IMG/VR virus record: IMGVR_UViG_3300047388_000215
Coordinates: 1-51,073 of that record
Direction: 5' to 3' (one strand)
DNA length: 51,073 bases
Source: a virus
Shown here: positions 1 to 8,721 of the stretch, piece after piece
Numbering within the stretch: the stretch's first letter is position 1
How the letters are laid out: the number at the start of each line of letters is the position of its first letter
Notes under the pieces: model-generated
Database searches by the model: none
Seen by the model: the letters and a program-made list of their open reading frames with translations, nothing else
Told to the model about the DNA's origin: nothing
Program-made: the position numbers and the translations under genes

Positions 1-7
1 CCGACCG

Positions 8-1288
8 TCAGAACGCGATGGCGTTGCTGTCGAGCTCGCCGAGCGTGGAGTTGTTGAGCGTCAGGAACGCGTACTTCGTGGCGCTTTGCAGCGTCCAGGT
101 GGTCAGCCACGTGGCCGGGGTGACGGCGTGCTCGATGCCCCGGATGAACACGTCCCGGGTGATGGTGCCGCCGCCGGGGGGCCGGCGGATGAGGGTGATC
201 CGGTCCCCGATCTCCCGGCCCAGCACCTGCGGGTACAGGGTGGCCGGGGACCGCAGCGGGTTGACGACGATCTGCGAGAACCGGTACTCCGGGTTCGTGG
301 ACTGGTACAGCACGTACTGCGCCCACGACAGCGCTGCCGCGTCGGTCTGCATGAGCAGGTCGGAGCGGTTCGGGCCGGTGTGGGTCAGGTACACAGCGGC
401 GGAGGTGGTGTCCTGGACCGTCTGCACCGCCCCGCCGACCCGGGCGGCCTGCACCAGGTTGGCCAGTTGGGTGTCGTCGTAGTCCGGGGTCACGTCGGTG
501 TACGGCAGCTCGGCGCCGCCACCATCCCCAAAGGTCGCCTGCGAGGTGGACGAGCGCGCGTCGGAGATCAGGGCCTGCCGGTTGCGGAACACGACCCGCC
601 CGGCGCCATCGACGTACAGGTCACCGATCTCGGTGTCGGCGACCAGCTGCAGCTCGGCGAGCGCGGTCCCGGACAGGGTGGTGGCCTGCAACGTGGTGTT
701 CCCGACCGCGACGGCCCGGTCGGTGGCCGGCCAGCCGACCGAGTTGAGGACCCGGGTGACGCGGGCGCCGGAGTCCTCCCCCGCGCCGACCGGCGCGGAC
801 GCGGTCCGGTCGTAGGAGGCCAGCACCTTGAACGCGTCGGTGTAGTTGAGGGTCGTCTCGGAGTACGACGGTGCCTGGTAGGTGATGGGCCAGGAGTCGG
901 CGAACCCGCGCAGCACGTCGTAGGTCGTCCCGGCCCAGGTGGCGCGGAACCGGACCGCGCGCATCGGCGTGACCTGCGTGGCGCCGGCCGCCACGTATGG
1001 GCCGGACAGGTTGGTGGGGTCGAACCGGCGATCGGAGTTGTTGAGGACCGCGCTGCCGGTGCCGGCCTCGTACCGCAGCAGCGGCCCATCCAGCCGGGAC
1101 ACCCCGCGTTTGGTGGTGAATGCCGTTGTGGCGTAGGCGGTCACGTCGGTCCACACCGCGCCGCCGGCCAGCGTGCCGGTTCCGAGCAGCCCCCGGTCAG
1201 CGTCGTTCAACGCCAGGTACGTGGAGGTGGTCGCGCCGCCGCTGAACCCGATCTCCAGGATCGGGATGGGCATGGTCACGAACGCCAC
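8..1288 (-). CDS. Minor tail protein (baseplate/distal-tail type)
   Basis: The 426-residue product lies directly downstream of the tape measure gene, where siphophages encode distal tail or baseplate proteins. It is beta-rich, with no signal peptide or membrane segment; a segment near residue 85 (NNSDRRFDPTN) and the general pattern resemble actinophage minor tail proteins. The GTG start overlaps the tape measure gene by 13 bases; an in-frame ATG at 1273, just past the tape measure stop, is an equally good start. Function is assigned from position and general resemblance, not from a catalytic motif. The gene ends just inside the window, and further tail genes are expected to the left. Confidence 0.75.
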   Translation of the reverse strand: MAFVTMPIPILEIGFSGGATTSTYLALNDADRGLLGTGTLAGGAVWTDVTAYATTAFTTKRGVSRLDGPLLRYEAGTGSAVLNNSDRRFDPTNLSGPYVAAGATQVTPMRAVRFRATWAGTTYDVLRGFADSWPITYQAPSYSETTLNYTDAFKVLASYDRTASAPVGAGEDSGARVTRVLNSVGWPATDRAVAVGNTTLQATTLSGTALAELQLVADTEIGDLYVDGAGRVVFRNRQALISDARSSTSQATFGDGGGAELPYTDVTPDYDDTQLANLVQAARVGGAVQTVQDTTSAAVYLTHTGPNRSDLLMQTDAAALSWAQYVLYQSTNPEYRFSQIVVNPLRSPATLYPQVLGREIGDRITLIRRPPGGGTITRDVFIRGIEHAVTPATWLTTWTLQSATKYAFLTLNNSTLGELDSNAIAF

Positions 1289-4200
1289 CGCGTCCCGGAA
1301 CGCTTCTCATACTCGCCGATGGCCTGCACGATCTGCCGGCCCGCCTCCGCCGGATGTCCGCCGGGGGCGATGTTGACGGTGATGTTGTAGGTGTTCCCGC
1401 CGCCGCTCCGACCGGCCACGGCACCCACTGAGGCGGGGATCTGGGGCACGATCATCCCGTCGGTCTTCGGGACGAACAGCTCCGGGCGATGCTCCCCCAC
1501 GACGTACGGCTGCCCGGCGCGTACTGGGCCGCCGCTAGCGCGGGCCTGCGGGCCGGTGCCGAGCCGGCCGACCGTGATACCGGTCGGGCTGTGCACCACC
1601 ACGTTGACCGTCGCGGTGCGGGTCCCGCCGAAGGCGTTCAGCTGGTTGATCGTCTGCTGTAGGAACTTCCGTAGTGACGAGTTCGGCGCCAGCCCTGCCG
1701 CCAGCTTGACGAGTTCCGCCCGCTCCGCCGCCGCCCCGGCCGCGGCAACGTGGGCCGATGACCCTGTCTTGTCGTTGGCCTTGGCGGCCTCTCCCGCAGC
1801 GGTCGCAGCCCCGAGTATCTGGCCCTTCAGCGCGTTCTGCTGCGCCGCGAGGGCGGCACTGGCTTCTTTGGCCTGCGTCGAGTTCTTGCCGTACCGAGCC
1901 ACCTGATCGGTGACCAGCGCCGTAGCGCTGGCTACTCCCAGTTCGCCCTGCCGGACGCTGATCTCCTGCCCGGCCAGTTGCACGCTCGAACTCGCCGCCG
2001 CGATCACCTTGTCGGTATAGTCGGCCAGGGACTGCGTGGACTTGGCGGTCGCATCCCCGAGTGCGAGTTGCAGAATCCGCTGATCCTGCAACGCCGCGTT
2101 GAACGGGATTTGCGCGGCGGCGGCTTCCGCACTCGCCGGGCCGAACTTGTGAATTGCGATCGCTAGGTTGTTCTGGGTCGCGGTGACCTGTACGCCAACC
2201 TTATCCAGTTCACTAAGCGACTGGTAGGCAGCGTCGCCGGCCTGGAATTCAGCGAGCATCGCCCGTCCAGCCGCGCCCGCTTCGCCAGAACCCTTACTGA
2301 AGTCCGACAGTGCGCTAGTGAGCCCGTCGATGGTGTGCCGGGCATCCTGCCCAGCCTGACCACCCTGATGCAGCGTGTCGTACAGCTTCTTTGCCTCCGC
2401 CGTGTTCGCGGCGGCTTCCTGCGCGTCCTTCTGGTGGGCGTAACCGACCGCCAGAACCGCGATACTGGCGGCCACTGCGGCGCCACCGAGCAGCGTGAAC
2501 GCGGTCCGACTGGCCGTCATCGCCGTCGCCCCAGCCGAGGCGGCGGTGTTCAGGTCTTTGCCGAGGGCCTGACCCAGCCGCTGCGTGACGGTGCCGGCCG
2601 CGAACGATGCCTTGTCGGCCATCGCCCCGTAGGAGGCGGTGACCTTCCCGACCACACCCGACACCGCGCTGAACCCGGAACTGGCCAGCGAAATACCCTT
2701 GATCGCCGAAGCGGCCAGCAGAGCGTCCCCGGCGAACGGAGCGAGGATCGCCGCCGCCCCGGACAGCGACGTCACCAGGACGTTCGCCGCGCCCGCCGCC
2801 CCCGCCAATGCGACCTTCAGCACCGGGAGGACGTCATGGGCGGCGTGGCCGGCGCTGGTGGCGATCCCGCCCAGCGACTGACCAAGCGACCGGGAGTTCA
2901 GCTCGAACCCTTGCGCAACCTTCGCGGTGGCGTCGATCCCGGCCCGCAGGCCGGAGTCGATCGCGTGCCCGGCGGCCTCAGCCCTGGGGGCGAGGCCCTC
3001 CAGGATGTTCCCGATCCCCCGCAACGCCGGGCCGGCAATGGCCTCGGCGGCGTGGCCTGCCAGTTCCAGCTTGCCCTGGACCCAGGTCTGGACGGCCGGG
3101 CCGAACCGCTCCACCGCCGCCTGCGCGATGGGAAAACCCTTCTCGGCCAGCGAGGTGAGCCGGTCCAGACCCCGCAGGCCGGCGTCGGCGGCGGCGGGGA
3201 GCTTGGCGGACAGCAGCCGCACGAACGCTTCGAGGTGCGGGGCTTCCTTGGTGAAGATATCGATCTTCACGGTTTCGATCTGCGACTGGAGGCCCTGGAA
3301 CGCCCCGCCGAGGCCCTTCATCTGCGCGGCGGCGACCTGCGCGGCCCCGCCCTGCCGGCCGATCGACGCCGACATCTTGTCGAACCCGGCCGCACCAGCG
3401 TTGGCCAGCACGCCGGCGGTGCGGACGGCGTCAGTGCCGAACGCGGTCGCGGCGGCGGCGTTGAACGCCTGCTTGGTCATGTGCTGCTGTGCGTCGGCGA
3501 GCTGCCCGGACAGCTTCGACAGTCCCTCGAAGTGCCCGCCCGCGTCGAACGCGGTGATGCCGAGGTGCTTGAACGCCTCCGCCGACTGCTTCGACGGGTG
3601 CACCATCGCGATCAGCGTGGTTTTGAGGCTGGTACCAGCGTCGGAGCCCTTGATCCCGGCGTTCGCCAACTCGGCCAGCGCGGTGACCGTGTCGTCCAGG
3701 GAGATCCCGAACTGGTGCGCGACCGCGGCGGACGCCTGCATGCCAAGCGCGAAGTCGGAGATGTCGCCGGTCGCCGAGTCCGCCGCGTTGGCCAGGACGT
3801 CGGCGACGTGGCCGGCCTGCGAGGCGGCCAGCCCAAAGGCGTTGAGGGCGTCGGCCTCGTCGGTGGCAGCGGTCGCCCCGTCGATCTGCGCGGCGGCGGC
3901 CAGTTGCAGGGTGCCCTTGGCGGCGGCCATCGCCTGGTCTGCGGTGAGGTTGCCCTTGGCCAGTTCGACCATCGCGTTCGCCGCGTCCGCGGCGGAGGTG
4001 GCCGGGAGGGTGAGGTCGTTACCGAGGTCGCGGGCGGTCTTGGCGACCTTGACCATCTCCGCGTCGGTGGAGTGGGTGACCGCCTGCATCGAGTTGAGCG
4101 AGGTCTGGTACTGGGTGCCGACGGTGACGACCGACTTGCCGAATCCGACCAGCGCCGCCACACCGACCACGGCGGTGGCAGTGGCCGCGACCGCCAGGCC

Positions 4201-4353
4201 CTTCATCCCGGTGCCGAGGATTCGCAGCCCACCGGCGGAGGCCCGGCCGGTGATCGACAGGTGCCCGAGGGCGTCGTCGGTGTCCTTGACGGCCTTCTTC
4301 GCGCCCTTCGCGTCGCCGAGAAGCTCGACCGTGACCCGGCGGGTACCGGCCAT
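1276..4353 (-). CDS. Tail tape measure protein
   Basis: The 1025-residue product is the longest structural protein here and sits after the tail chaperones, the canonical place. It is Ala-rich and helical; residues about 60-350 look like the TP901-type tape measure core (conserved run near TLIAMVHPSKQSAEAF), followed by hydrophobic helices around 520-640 and a helical tail. The C-terminus carries the tape-measure hallmark GEHRPELFVP. At about 1.5 angstrom per residue (rule of thumb for the family) the tail would be roughly 150 nm. A G-rich stretch precedes the ATG. The same GEH-PELFVP motif recurs in the capsid protease gene at 11.8 kb. Confidence 0.95.
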   Translation of the reverse strand: MAGTRRVTVELLGDAKGAKKAVKDTDDALGHLSITGRASAGGLRILGTGMKGLAVAATATAVVGVAALVGFGKSVVTVGTQYQTSLNSMQAVTHSTDAEMVKVAKTARDLGNDLTLPATSAADAANAMVELAKGNLTADQAMAAAKGTLQLAAAAQIDGATAATDEADALNAFGLAASQAGHVADVLANAADSATGDISDFALGMQASAAVAHQFGISLDDTVTALAELANAGIKGSDAGTSLKTTLIAMVHPSKQSAEAFKHLGITAFDAGGHFEGLSKLSGQLADAQQHMTKQAFNAAAATAFGTDAVRTAGVLANAGAAGFDKMSASIGRQGGAAQVAAAQMKGLGGAFQGLQSQIETVKIDIFTKEAPHLEAFVRLLSAKLPAAADAGLRGLDRLTSLAEKGFPIAQAAVERFGPAVQTWVQGKLELAGHAAEAIAGPALRGIGNILEGLAPRAEAAGHAIDSGLRAGIDATAKVAQGFELNSRSLGQSLGGIATSAGHAAHDVLPVLKVALAGAAGAANVLVTSLSGAAAILAPFAGDALLAASAIKGISLASSGFSAVSGVVGKVTASYGAMADKASFAAGTVTQRLGQALGKDLNTAASAGATAMTASRTAFTLLGGAAVAASIAVLAVGYAHQKDAQEAAANTAEAKKLYDTLHQGGQAGQDARHTIDGLTSALSDFSKGSGEAGAAGRAMLAEFQAGDAAYQSLSELDKVGVQVTATQNNLAIAIHKFGPASAEAAAAQIPFNAALQDQRILQLALGDATAKSTQSLADYTDKVIAAASSSVQLAGQEISVRQGELGVASATALVTDQVARYGKNSTQAKEASAALAAQQNALKGQILGAATAAGEAAKANDKTGSSAHVAAAGAAAERAELVKLAAGLAPNSSLRKFLQQTINQLNAFGGTRTATVNVVVHSPTGITVGRLGTGPQARASGGPVRAGQPYVVGEHRPELFVPKTDGMIVPQIPASVGAVAGRSGGGNTYNITVNIAPGGHPAEAGRQIVQAIGEYEKRSGTRWRS

Positions 4354-4370
4354 CAGTTCACCCCCCCCGG

Positions 4371-4882
4371 TCAGCGGTCAGCGGGCAGAGCGGCGATGAA
4401 GGTGGCGATCTCGGCCGGCGGCATAGAGTCGATATCCCGCCAGTCCCAGCCGGGGAAGTAGTGCGCGAGCGCCGGCAGCAACAGCCGGTACGCCCGCCTC
4501 AGGCGTTTGGGGAGACAGCCTCACCGTCGCGGACGACCGGGTCGGTCGGCGTAGAGGTCGCGGGCACCCCGTCGACGGTCGCCTGGGTGTTCAGCATGAT
4601 GCTGTCCAGTACCGCGTCCAGCGGGATGTCCTCGCCGCCGACGACCCGGGCCAGCCACACCACGATCGCGACGAGGTCAAGGTCGTAGCCGTCGCCCAGC
4701 GCGGCCATGAGCTCGTTCCAGCTCATCCCGGACTGCTTGCGCAGGGCGAGCCCGAGACGGGCCGAGATCTCCCCGACGTGGACGGTGTACGCGGTGCCGT
4801 CCATGGTGACCCGGATACCCGGGCCGACCGCCTCGGCGCGTTTCAAGTCAGCGTTCAGCGTTGCCCGTGCCTGTCCCGCCAT
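4371..4882 (-). CDS. Tail assembly chaperone, -1 frameshift product (gpGT type)
   Basis: The shorter chaperone frame ends in ...SPN-A-stop over the sequence C CCA AAC at 4505-4511, a canonical X XXY YYZ slippery heptamer. A -1 slip there bypasses the stop and adds 44 residues, giving a 170-residue fusion that ends at 4371, just before the tape measure start. The added segment begins RLRRAYRLLLPALAHYF and includes a WDWRDID stretch, the Trp/Tyr/acidic composition typical of the T domain in actinophage chaperones. By analogy with lambda gpG/gpGT both products would be needed to load tail-tube subunits onto the tape measure. The frameshift is inferred from the site, the open -1 frame and the genomic position. 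Confidence 0.85.
4499..4882 (-). CDS. Tail assembly chaperone, short form (gpG type)
   Basis: This is the zero-frame product of 127 residues between the gp10-like gene and the tape measure gene. It is small and acidic, without membrane or catalytic motifs, and its size and location fit lambda gpG-like chaperones. The reading frame stops directly behind a slippery heptamer, so this protein is expected to be the abundant form and the longer -1 product a minor one. The start ATG at 4882 is preceded by a GGGGGA stretch. Confidence 0.85.
   Translation of the reverse strand: MAGQARATLNADLKRAEAVGPGIRVTMDGTAYTVHVGEISARLGLALRKQSGMSWNELMAALGDGYDLDLVAIVVWLARVVGGEDIPLDAVLDSIMLNTQATVDGVPATSTPTDPVVRDGEAVSPNA
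4505..4511 (-). promoter_or_regulatory. Programmed -1 ribosomal frameshift site
   Basis: Read on the minus strand the heptamer is C CCA AAC in the chaperone frame, two codons before its TGA. The alternative frame is open for 44 codons and ends just upstream of the tape measure gene. Both observations match programmed frameshifting in siphophage tail chaperones. No downstream pseudoknot was evaluated. Confidence 0.85.
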
Positions 4883-4893
4883 CTAGTCCCCCG

Positions 4894-5325
4894 TCACTGG
4901 TTGAATGCCTTCTGGGCGATCTGGTCAAGCAGTGCGCTGTACACGAGCACCACCTGCTCGGTTTTCGCGGAGATCGCCGGGTATAGGAACGCCCGCTGCC
5001 GCACCGTGGTCCGACTGCTGCTGGCGTGCCGCCGCAGGGTGCCGCCGAACTCGGTCGGGCCGGCGTGCGGAGACCTCGCCCCACCCATCGCCACCGCGGC
5101 GCGGCGCTGTGCCTGTAATGCCTTAATGGACCGTTTGATCGGGATGATGCTGCCGCTGCCCTGGTGCGGGCCGGCGGGGGCGCGGCGGATCGCCTCGTCG
5201 GCGACGACCTGCGCGGCCTGCTTGTTGGCCTTCGCCAGCTCCTTCGGCCACGCCGCGTCGACCTGTTTCAGGTCGCGGCGGAACTGGTTCAGCCCGACGA
5301 TGGAAACCCCGAACTCGTCGGGCAT
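4894..5325 (-). CDS. HK97 gp10-like head-tail/tail completion protein
   Basis: The 143-residue product has the layout of HK97 gp10-family proteins: an N-terminal GLNQFRRDLKQVD helix, a segment of helical repeats with VVADEAIRRAPAGP, then a central loop and a C-terminal strand region. The RRAPAGP(H)xxG segment is the family signature seen here. It starts immediately after the tail-tube-like gene, with only one base between their coding frames, so translation is probably coupled. Its position after rather than before the tube protein gene is slightly unusual. The exact role, joining or terminator, is inferred. Confidence 0.65.
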   Translation of the reverse strand: MPDEFGVSIVGLNQFRRDLKQVDAAWPKELAKANKQAAQVVADEAIRRAPAGPHQGSGSIIPIKRSIKALQAQRRAAVAMGGARSPHAGPTEFGGTLRRHASSSRTTVRQRAFLYPAISAKTEQVVLVYSALLDQIAQKAFNQ

Positions 5326-5745
5326 CTACGAGGTCGCCCGAGTCAGCGCCCCGGACCCGTTCCAGGAGGTGGAGGTTCCGGCGAGGTCGCCGACAGCACC
5401 GTCCATCGGCGAGTACTCCGACACCAGCACCGACCCGGAGTAGTTGGGGTTGGTCGCCGCGTTCGCCGCGTTGAACGGGTTGATCGAGATGGTGGTGACG
5501 GTGCCGAGCAGCGGCCACAGCGTCGCGTCGACCTTCGACGCGGCGTGGTCCTGCCTCCATTCGATGTCCACGGAGAAGTCGAACAGGCCGCCGGTGCGCG
5601 TCTTGTAGCCGGGCGTGGACCCGGTCTGCATGGCCGTGGTCTCCAACACGTCCGCACCGGTCTTGAGGGTGACTTTCGCAACGTGATCGGATAAATCTAC
5701 CGAATTCAGGACGAGCTTGGCATTCGTGAACGCGAACACGGCCAT
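5326..5745 (-). CDS. Major tail tube-like protein, copy 2
   Basis: The 139-residue product begins AVFAFTNAKLVLNSVDLSDH and carries DVLETTAMQTGSTPGYKTR, the pattern of phage tail tube subunits. A good AGGAG site precedes the ATG by nine bases. Its first ~55 residues are clearly related to the N-terminus of the next protein upstream (244 residues), so two tube-like paralogues are encoded in tandem. This shorter copy lacks the C-terminal Ig-like half of its neighbour. Which copy forms the tube cannot be told from sequence alone. Confidence 0.75.
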   Translation of the reverse strand: MAVFAFTNAKLVLNSVDLSDHVAKVTLKTGADVLETTAMQTGSTPGYKTRTGGLFDFSVDIEWRQDHAASKVDATLWPLLGTVTTISINPFNAANAATNPNYSGSVLVSEYSPMDGAVGDLAGTSTSWNGSGALTRATS

Positions 5746-5810
5746 GCGGCATCGCTCCTACACAGACAGAGGTGACGGCCGCACCCGGCCGGGAATGGAG
5801 GGGGGATCGG

Positions 5811-6545
5811 CTATCCGACGGCGAGGGATGCAGCGACGGTGAACGAACCGGTGATCGCGGTGATCCGATACCGGAACCAGTTATCGGTCAGCGCGCCCGC
5901 GGTGCGGGTCACCCAGGTACCTCCGGCGGTAGTGAGTGGGCCGATGGTCTGCACGGTGGTGGCGGAGGTGAACCCCGAGTTGTCGTCGGATTCCACCACT
6001 ACCGTGATGGTGGTTCCGGCGGAGAAGATGTGCAGCGCGCCGTACAGATACTGGGTGGCGCCGACCGCGCCGAGTTGCTGGCCAGACCCGAGGGCGCCCG
6101 TCGCCGACACCGCGGCCTTGGCTTTGGCGACCTGCCCGCGGACCATGCCGGCGGCGTTGGTGCCCATCGCGTCCACCGTGAACGGTGTCAGTTGCCCGAC
6201 CGCGCCGAACGCCTCGTAGGTGAACTGGCCCAACTGCGCGAGGTACGCCACCGACCCGACCTGGCCGTCCGGGGAGACGGTCCACACCCGGTCGACGGTG
6301 GTCAGGTTCGGGAAGATCTGCGGGTCAGGCGCCAGCAGGGTCGCGGACTGCCAGAATCCGTCCTGTGCCAGCTCCGCCGACCGCAGCCCACCGACCCTCG
6401 TCTTGTACCCGGGGCCGGTGCCGGTGACGAACACCGTCGACTCCAGCACGTCCACGTCCGCCTTCAGCACGATCTTGTTGGTGTCGCCGGTGAAGTCGTA
6501 GCCATCGCCGTAGATCGTGGCGTTGGTAAGCGCGAAGACGCCCAT
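5811..6545 (-). CDS. Major tail tube-like protein, copy 1 (long)
   Basis: The 244-residue product starts GVFALTNATIYGDGYDFTGD and contains DVLESTVFVTGTGPGYKTR, parallel to the shorter downstream copy. Residues ~55-120 form the rest of the tube domain. The C-terminal ~110 residues are Thr/Ser/Val-rich strands (ITVVVESDDNSGFTSATTVQ) like phage surface Ig or discoidin-like domains. The start codon overlaps the stop of the preceding small gene (TGATG), implying translational coupling. A tube protein with an added surface domain is a reasonable reading; it could equally be a secondary tail protein. Confidence 0.7.
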   Translation of the reverse strand: MGVFALTNATIYGDGYDFTGDTNKIVLKADVDVLESTVFVTGTGPGYKTRVGGLRSAELAQDGFWQSATLLAPDPQIFPNLTTVDRVWTVSPDGQVGSVAYLAQLGQFTYEAFGAVGQLTPFTVDAMGTNAAGMVRGQVAKAKAAVSATGALGSGQQLGAVGATQYLYGALHIFSAGTTITVVVESDDNSGFTSATTVQTIGPLTTAGGTWVTRTAGALTDNWFRYRITAITGSFTVAASLAVG

Positions 6546-6742
6546 CAGCTACCGCTCTTGCCCTCTGCGGCCGGCTTGGTCTGCTTCGCAGCCGGCTGGA
6601 CGTGCCCGCCGGAGGTCAGCGCCGCGATGTTGGTCCGCTCCGGGTCCAGGCGCACCGTGCCACCCTTGGCGACGCCCTCGCCGTCCACGCCGACGATCAG
6701 CGAGTCACCGACGACCACGAACGCCTCAGTGTTGTCCGACAT
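6545..6742 (-). CDS. Small protein of the head-tail region, unknown function
   Basis: The 65-residue product begins MSDNTEAFVVVGDSLIVGVD. The start at 6742 is supported by an AAGGAG site overlapping the end of the tail terminator gene; a longer open frame upstream is the shadow of that gene. It is short beta-strands followed by an Ala/Lys-rich tail (PAAKQTKPAAEG). Proteins of this size are common between tail terminator and tube genes in actinophages, but I cannot assign a role. Confidence 0.7.
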   Translation of the reverse strand: MSDNTEAFVVVGDSLIVGVDGEGVAKGGTVRLDPERTNIAALTSGGHVQPAAKQTKPAAEGKSGS

Positions 6743-6750
6743 CTGTCTCC

Positions 6751-7173
6751 TTACCCGGTGCCGCTGGTGTGGACGACGGCGCGGAGCGTGGCGCCGATGT
6801 GGTCGACCTGCGCGGCGGAGAACGCCAGGTTGTAGCCGGTCATCGCCGCGATGTGCGCGTCGGTATCGGTCAGCCCGAGCCCCCGGGCCGCGAAGACGGC
6901 CTGCCGGACCGACGACGACCCGGCGCCGGACACGAACAGGTCCAGCTGGGTCTGCCCGAGGCCCTCGTCGCTGGAGGACACCAGCACGAACACGTCCAAC
7001 TGCCACGTGTCGACACCCCGGCCCATCGCCACGGTGAAGTCGGCCTCGACGGGGATCACCGCGAACGCCGGCAGGTTCGGGGAGCCGGGGATGGTGTCGT
7101 AGCCGGTCAGGGCCGGGATCGCGGCGACGACGGTGTCCCGCAGCGCGGTGCGGATCTGCGCCAGCGACGCCAC
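6751..7173 (-). CDS. Tail terminator / tail completion protein
   Basis: The 140-residue product starts MASLAQIRTALRDTVVAAIPAL and continues with YDTIPGSPNLPAFAVIP, the typical start of actinophage tail terminator (neck) proteins. It contains the central beta-strands WQLDVFVLVSS and QTQLDLFVSG. It lies between the head-tail connector and tube genes, as expected. The GTG start is one base from the upstream gene's stop. Confidence 0.75.
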   Translation of the reverse strand: MASLAQIRTALRDTVVAAIPALTGYDTIPGSPNLPAFAVIPVEADFTVAMGRGVDTWQLDVFVLVSSSDEGLGQTQLDLFVSGAGSSSVRQAVFAARGLGLTDTDAHIAAMTGYNLAFSAAQVDHIGATLRAVVHTSGTG

Positions 7174-7174
7174 G

Positions 7175-7867
7175 TCAGCGCCCGCTCCAGCGGCGGCCGT
7201 GGAACAGCGACTCCCGCTGCGTGTCGTAGGACAAGGTCCGGGGCCGCGTCTTCACGTACGGGCCGAGCAGGCCGGCCACGTCGGGGTCCTGCCGGGCGAT
7301 CCGCATCCCGCCGAGCTCGCCGAACCCGGCGATGCCGAAGGGGGCGTCTTTGCGGCGGAACAGGCCGACCGTGCGGAGGATCGTCGCCATCGCCACGTCG
7401 TCGGGGACCGCGGACCAGCCGTACCGGGCGGTCACCTGAACCGCGGGGAACCCGACCGTCGAGGTCGGCCACATCAGCCGGGTCCCGACCGCGGCGAGCC
7501 GCCAGAAGGCGTACGGGGTGACCGTGTCCCCGGCCGCCACCTGGTCGGCAGACAACGGTTCGGGCCGGTAGTCGGTGTTGAGCGTCCACGCGGTCTCGTA
7601 CGTGCCGTCGCCGCCGGGGTCGGTGGCGACAACCAGCCCGGTGGTGGTGGAGATGTCGTCGGTCCACACCGCCCGGGAGTCGGTGGCCCGGTACACGCGC
7701 GTGGTGACCGCGGCATCCCGCCAGAACCGGCGGAAGCACTGCTGGTCGACCTGCCGCGACGCCGCGTTGATGGCGCGCTCCAGCACGCTGGTGGACAGGG
7801 TGCTGGCACCATCGCCGAGGAAGTCCCGCACGTCCTGCACCGCACAGTAGGCGTTGGTCACCGCCAC
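7175..7867 (-). CDS. Head-tail connector protein (HK97 gp6-like)
   Basis: The 230-residue product begins AVTNAYCAVQDVRDFLGDG and has the LERAINAASRQVDQQCFRRFW helix characteristic of head-tail adaptor proteins. A strand-rich middle (RVYRATDSRAVWTDD) is followed by a second helical segment (AVPDDVAMATILRTVGLFRRK). These are the features seen in phage proteins that join portal to tail. It sits just before the terminator gene. The GTG start is used; no strong ribosome site was seen. Confidence 0.8.
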   Translation of the reverse strand: MAVTNAYCAVQDVRDFLGDGASTLSTSVLERAINAASRQVDQQCFRRFWRDAAVTTRVYRATDSRAVWTDDISTTTGLVVATDPGGDGTYETAWTLNTDYRPEPLSADQVAAGDTVTPYAFWRLAAVGTRLMWPTSTVGFPAVQVTARYGWSAVPDDVAMATILRTVGLFRRKDAPFGIAGFGELGGMRIARQDPDVAGLLGPYVKTRPRTLSYDTQRESLFHGRRWSGR

Positions 7868-7885
7868 GACAGCTCCCCTCGCGGG

Positions 7886-8437
7886 TCAGGACAGGGCGAA
7901 GGAGTAGATGGCGGTGTTCAGCGTCGCGGCCGTCAGGTCCACCGATGCGGGGGCGGTGGTCTGGGATGCGAGGAACACGCTCCGGCGGTTCACGGTGCCC
8001 CGGTTCAGCAGCACGTCCACCGCCGCGGCGTTACCCTTCACTGTCGGCGTGGAGCCGTAGGTGGTCAGTGAGGCCACCCACACGTACCGGTCCGTCCCGG
8101 CGGCGGCGATCGACGCGCCGAGGGCCAGCGACCGCCAGCCGTTGGTGGTCATCCAGGACGCGGTGTCCGCCGAGATGCCGATCCGCGCCCCGGTGTCGTC
8201 GTACACCGCGGCCCTGGTCTCCCCGCCCGGGGTCGCGCCCGCCGTCTTCACCGCGGCCCACACGGTGGCGATGGCGTTGCCGGCCGGCACGAACACCCGC
8301 ACCAGCGCCAGCAGTCCCGAGGCGAGGGTGTAGTCGGTGTTGGCGTCGGCCGGGTCGGTGGTCCACGCCACGAACCCGTACCCGCCCGGCTGGTACAGCC
8401 CCGGCGATGCGCCGCGGGTAGCGCCGGAGACGCCCAT
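7886..8437 (-). CDS. Virion structural protein, beta-sandwich type, unknown role
   Basis: The 183-residue product has no signal or membrane segment. It has repeated strand/loop patterns (DRYVWVASLTTYGSTPTV; VYDDTGARIGISADTASW) like phage surface or decoration proteins that bind carbohydrate or cover capsids. The start overlaps the preceding stop as TGATG. It is one of three small beta proteins between capsid and connector genes. The head location is inferred from position only. Confidence 0.6.
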   Translation of the reverse strand: MGVSGATRGASPGLYQPGGYGFVAWTTDPADANTDYTLASGLLALVRVFVPAGNAIATVWAAVKTAGATPGGETRAAVYDDTGARIGISADTASWMTTNGWRSLALGASIAAAGTDRYVWVASLTTYGSTPTVKGNAAAVDVLLNRGTVNRRSVFLASQTTAPASVDLTAATLNTAIYSFALS

Positions 8438-8721
8438 CAGGCAACCCGGATGGAACCCTCGACCGCACCGGACACGATCTTGACGTAGATGCCGGTAGCC
8501 GCCCAGATCCCGTTCGGGTAGAACTCCCGGGCGGACTCGTTCGCGGCCAGCGCCACGTCATCGATCAGCGTCCCCGACGCGGCGGAGGGGTTGTCGTACA
8601 GGCGCACCACCGCGACGGCGCCGGCGGTCTCCCGGATCACGAACCCGGCATAGATCGCCGGCTTGGCGCTGACCGCCTGGTCGGTCCCGGTCAGCGCCAC
8701 CGCCCCTACCGCTGCGCGCAT
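8437..8721 (-). CDS. Small structural protein, possible decoration protein
   Basis: The 94-residue product starts MRAAVGAVALTGTDQAVSAK. This ATG at 8721 overlaps the upstream stop as TGATG; an upstream extension of the frame is only the shadow of the neighbouring gene. The text GFVIRETAGAVAVVRLYDN resembles small phage proteins that decorate capsids or lie between capsid and connector. No catalytic motif is visible. Confidence 0.65.
   Translation of the reverse strand: MRAAVGAVALTGTDQAVSAKPAIYAGFVIRETAGAVAVVRLYDNPSAASGTLIDDVALAANESAREFYPNGIWAATGIYVKIVSGAVEGSIRVA

Noticed and set aside
2335-4461. 708-codon plus-strand open frame opposite the tape measure gene
   Set aside because: Arg/Gly/Val-rich shadow of the tape measure gene, with no domain or ribosome site; typical of high-GC antisense frames.
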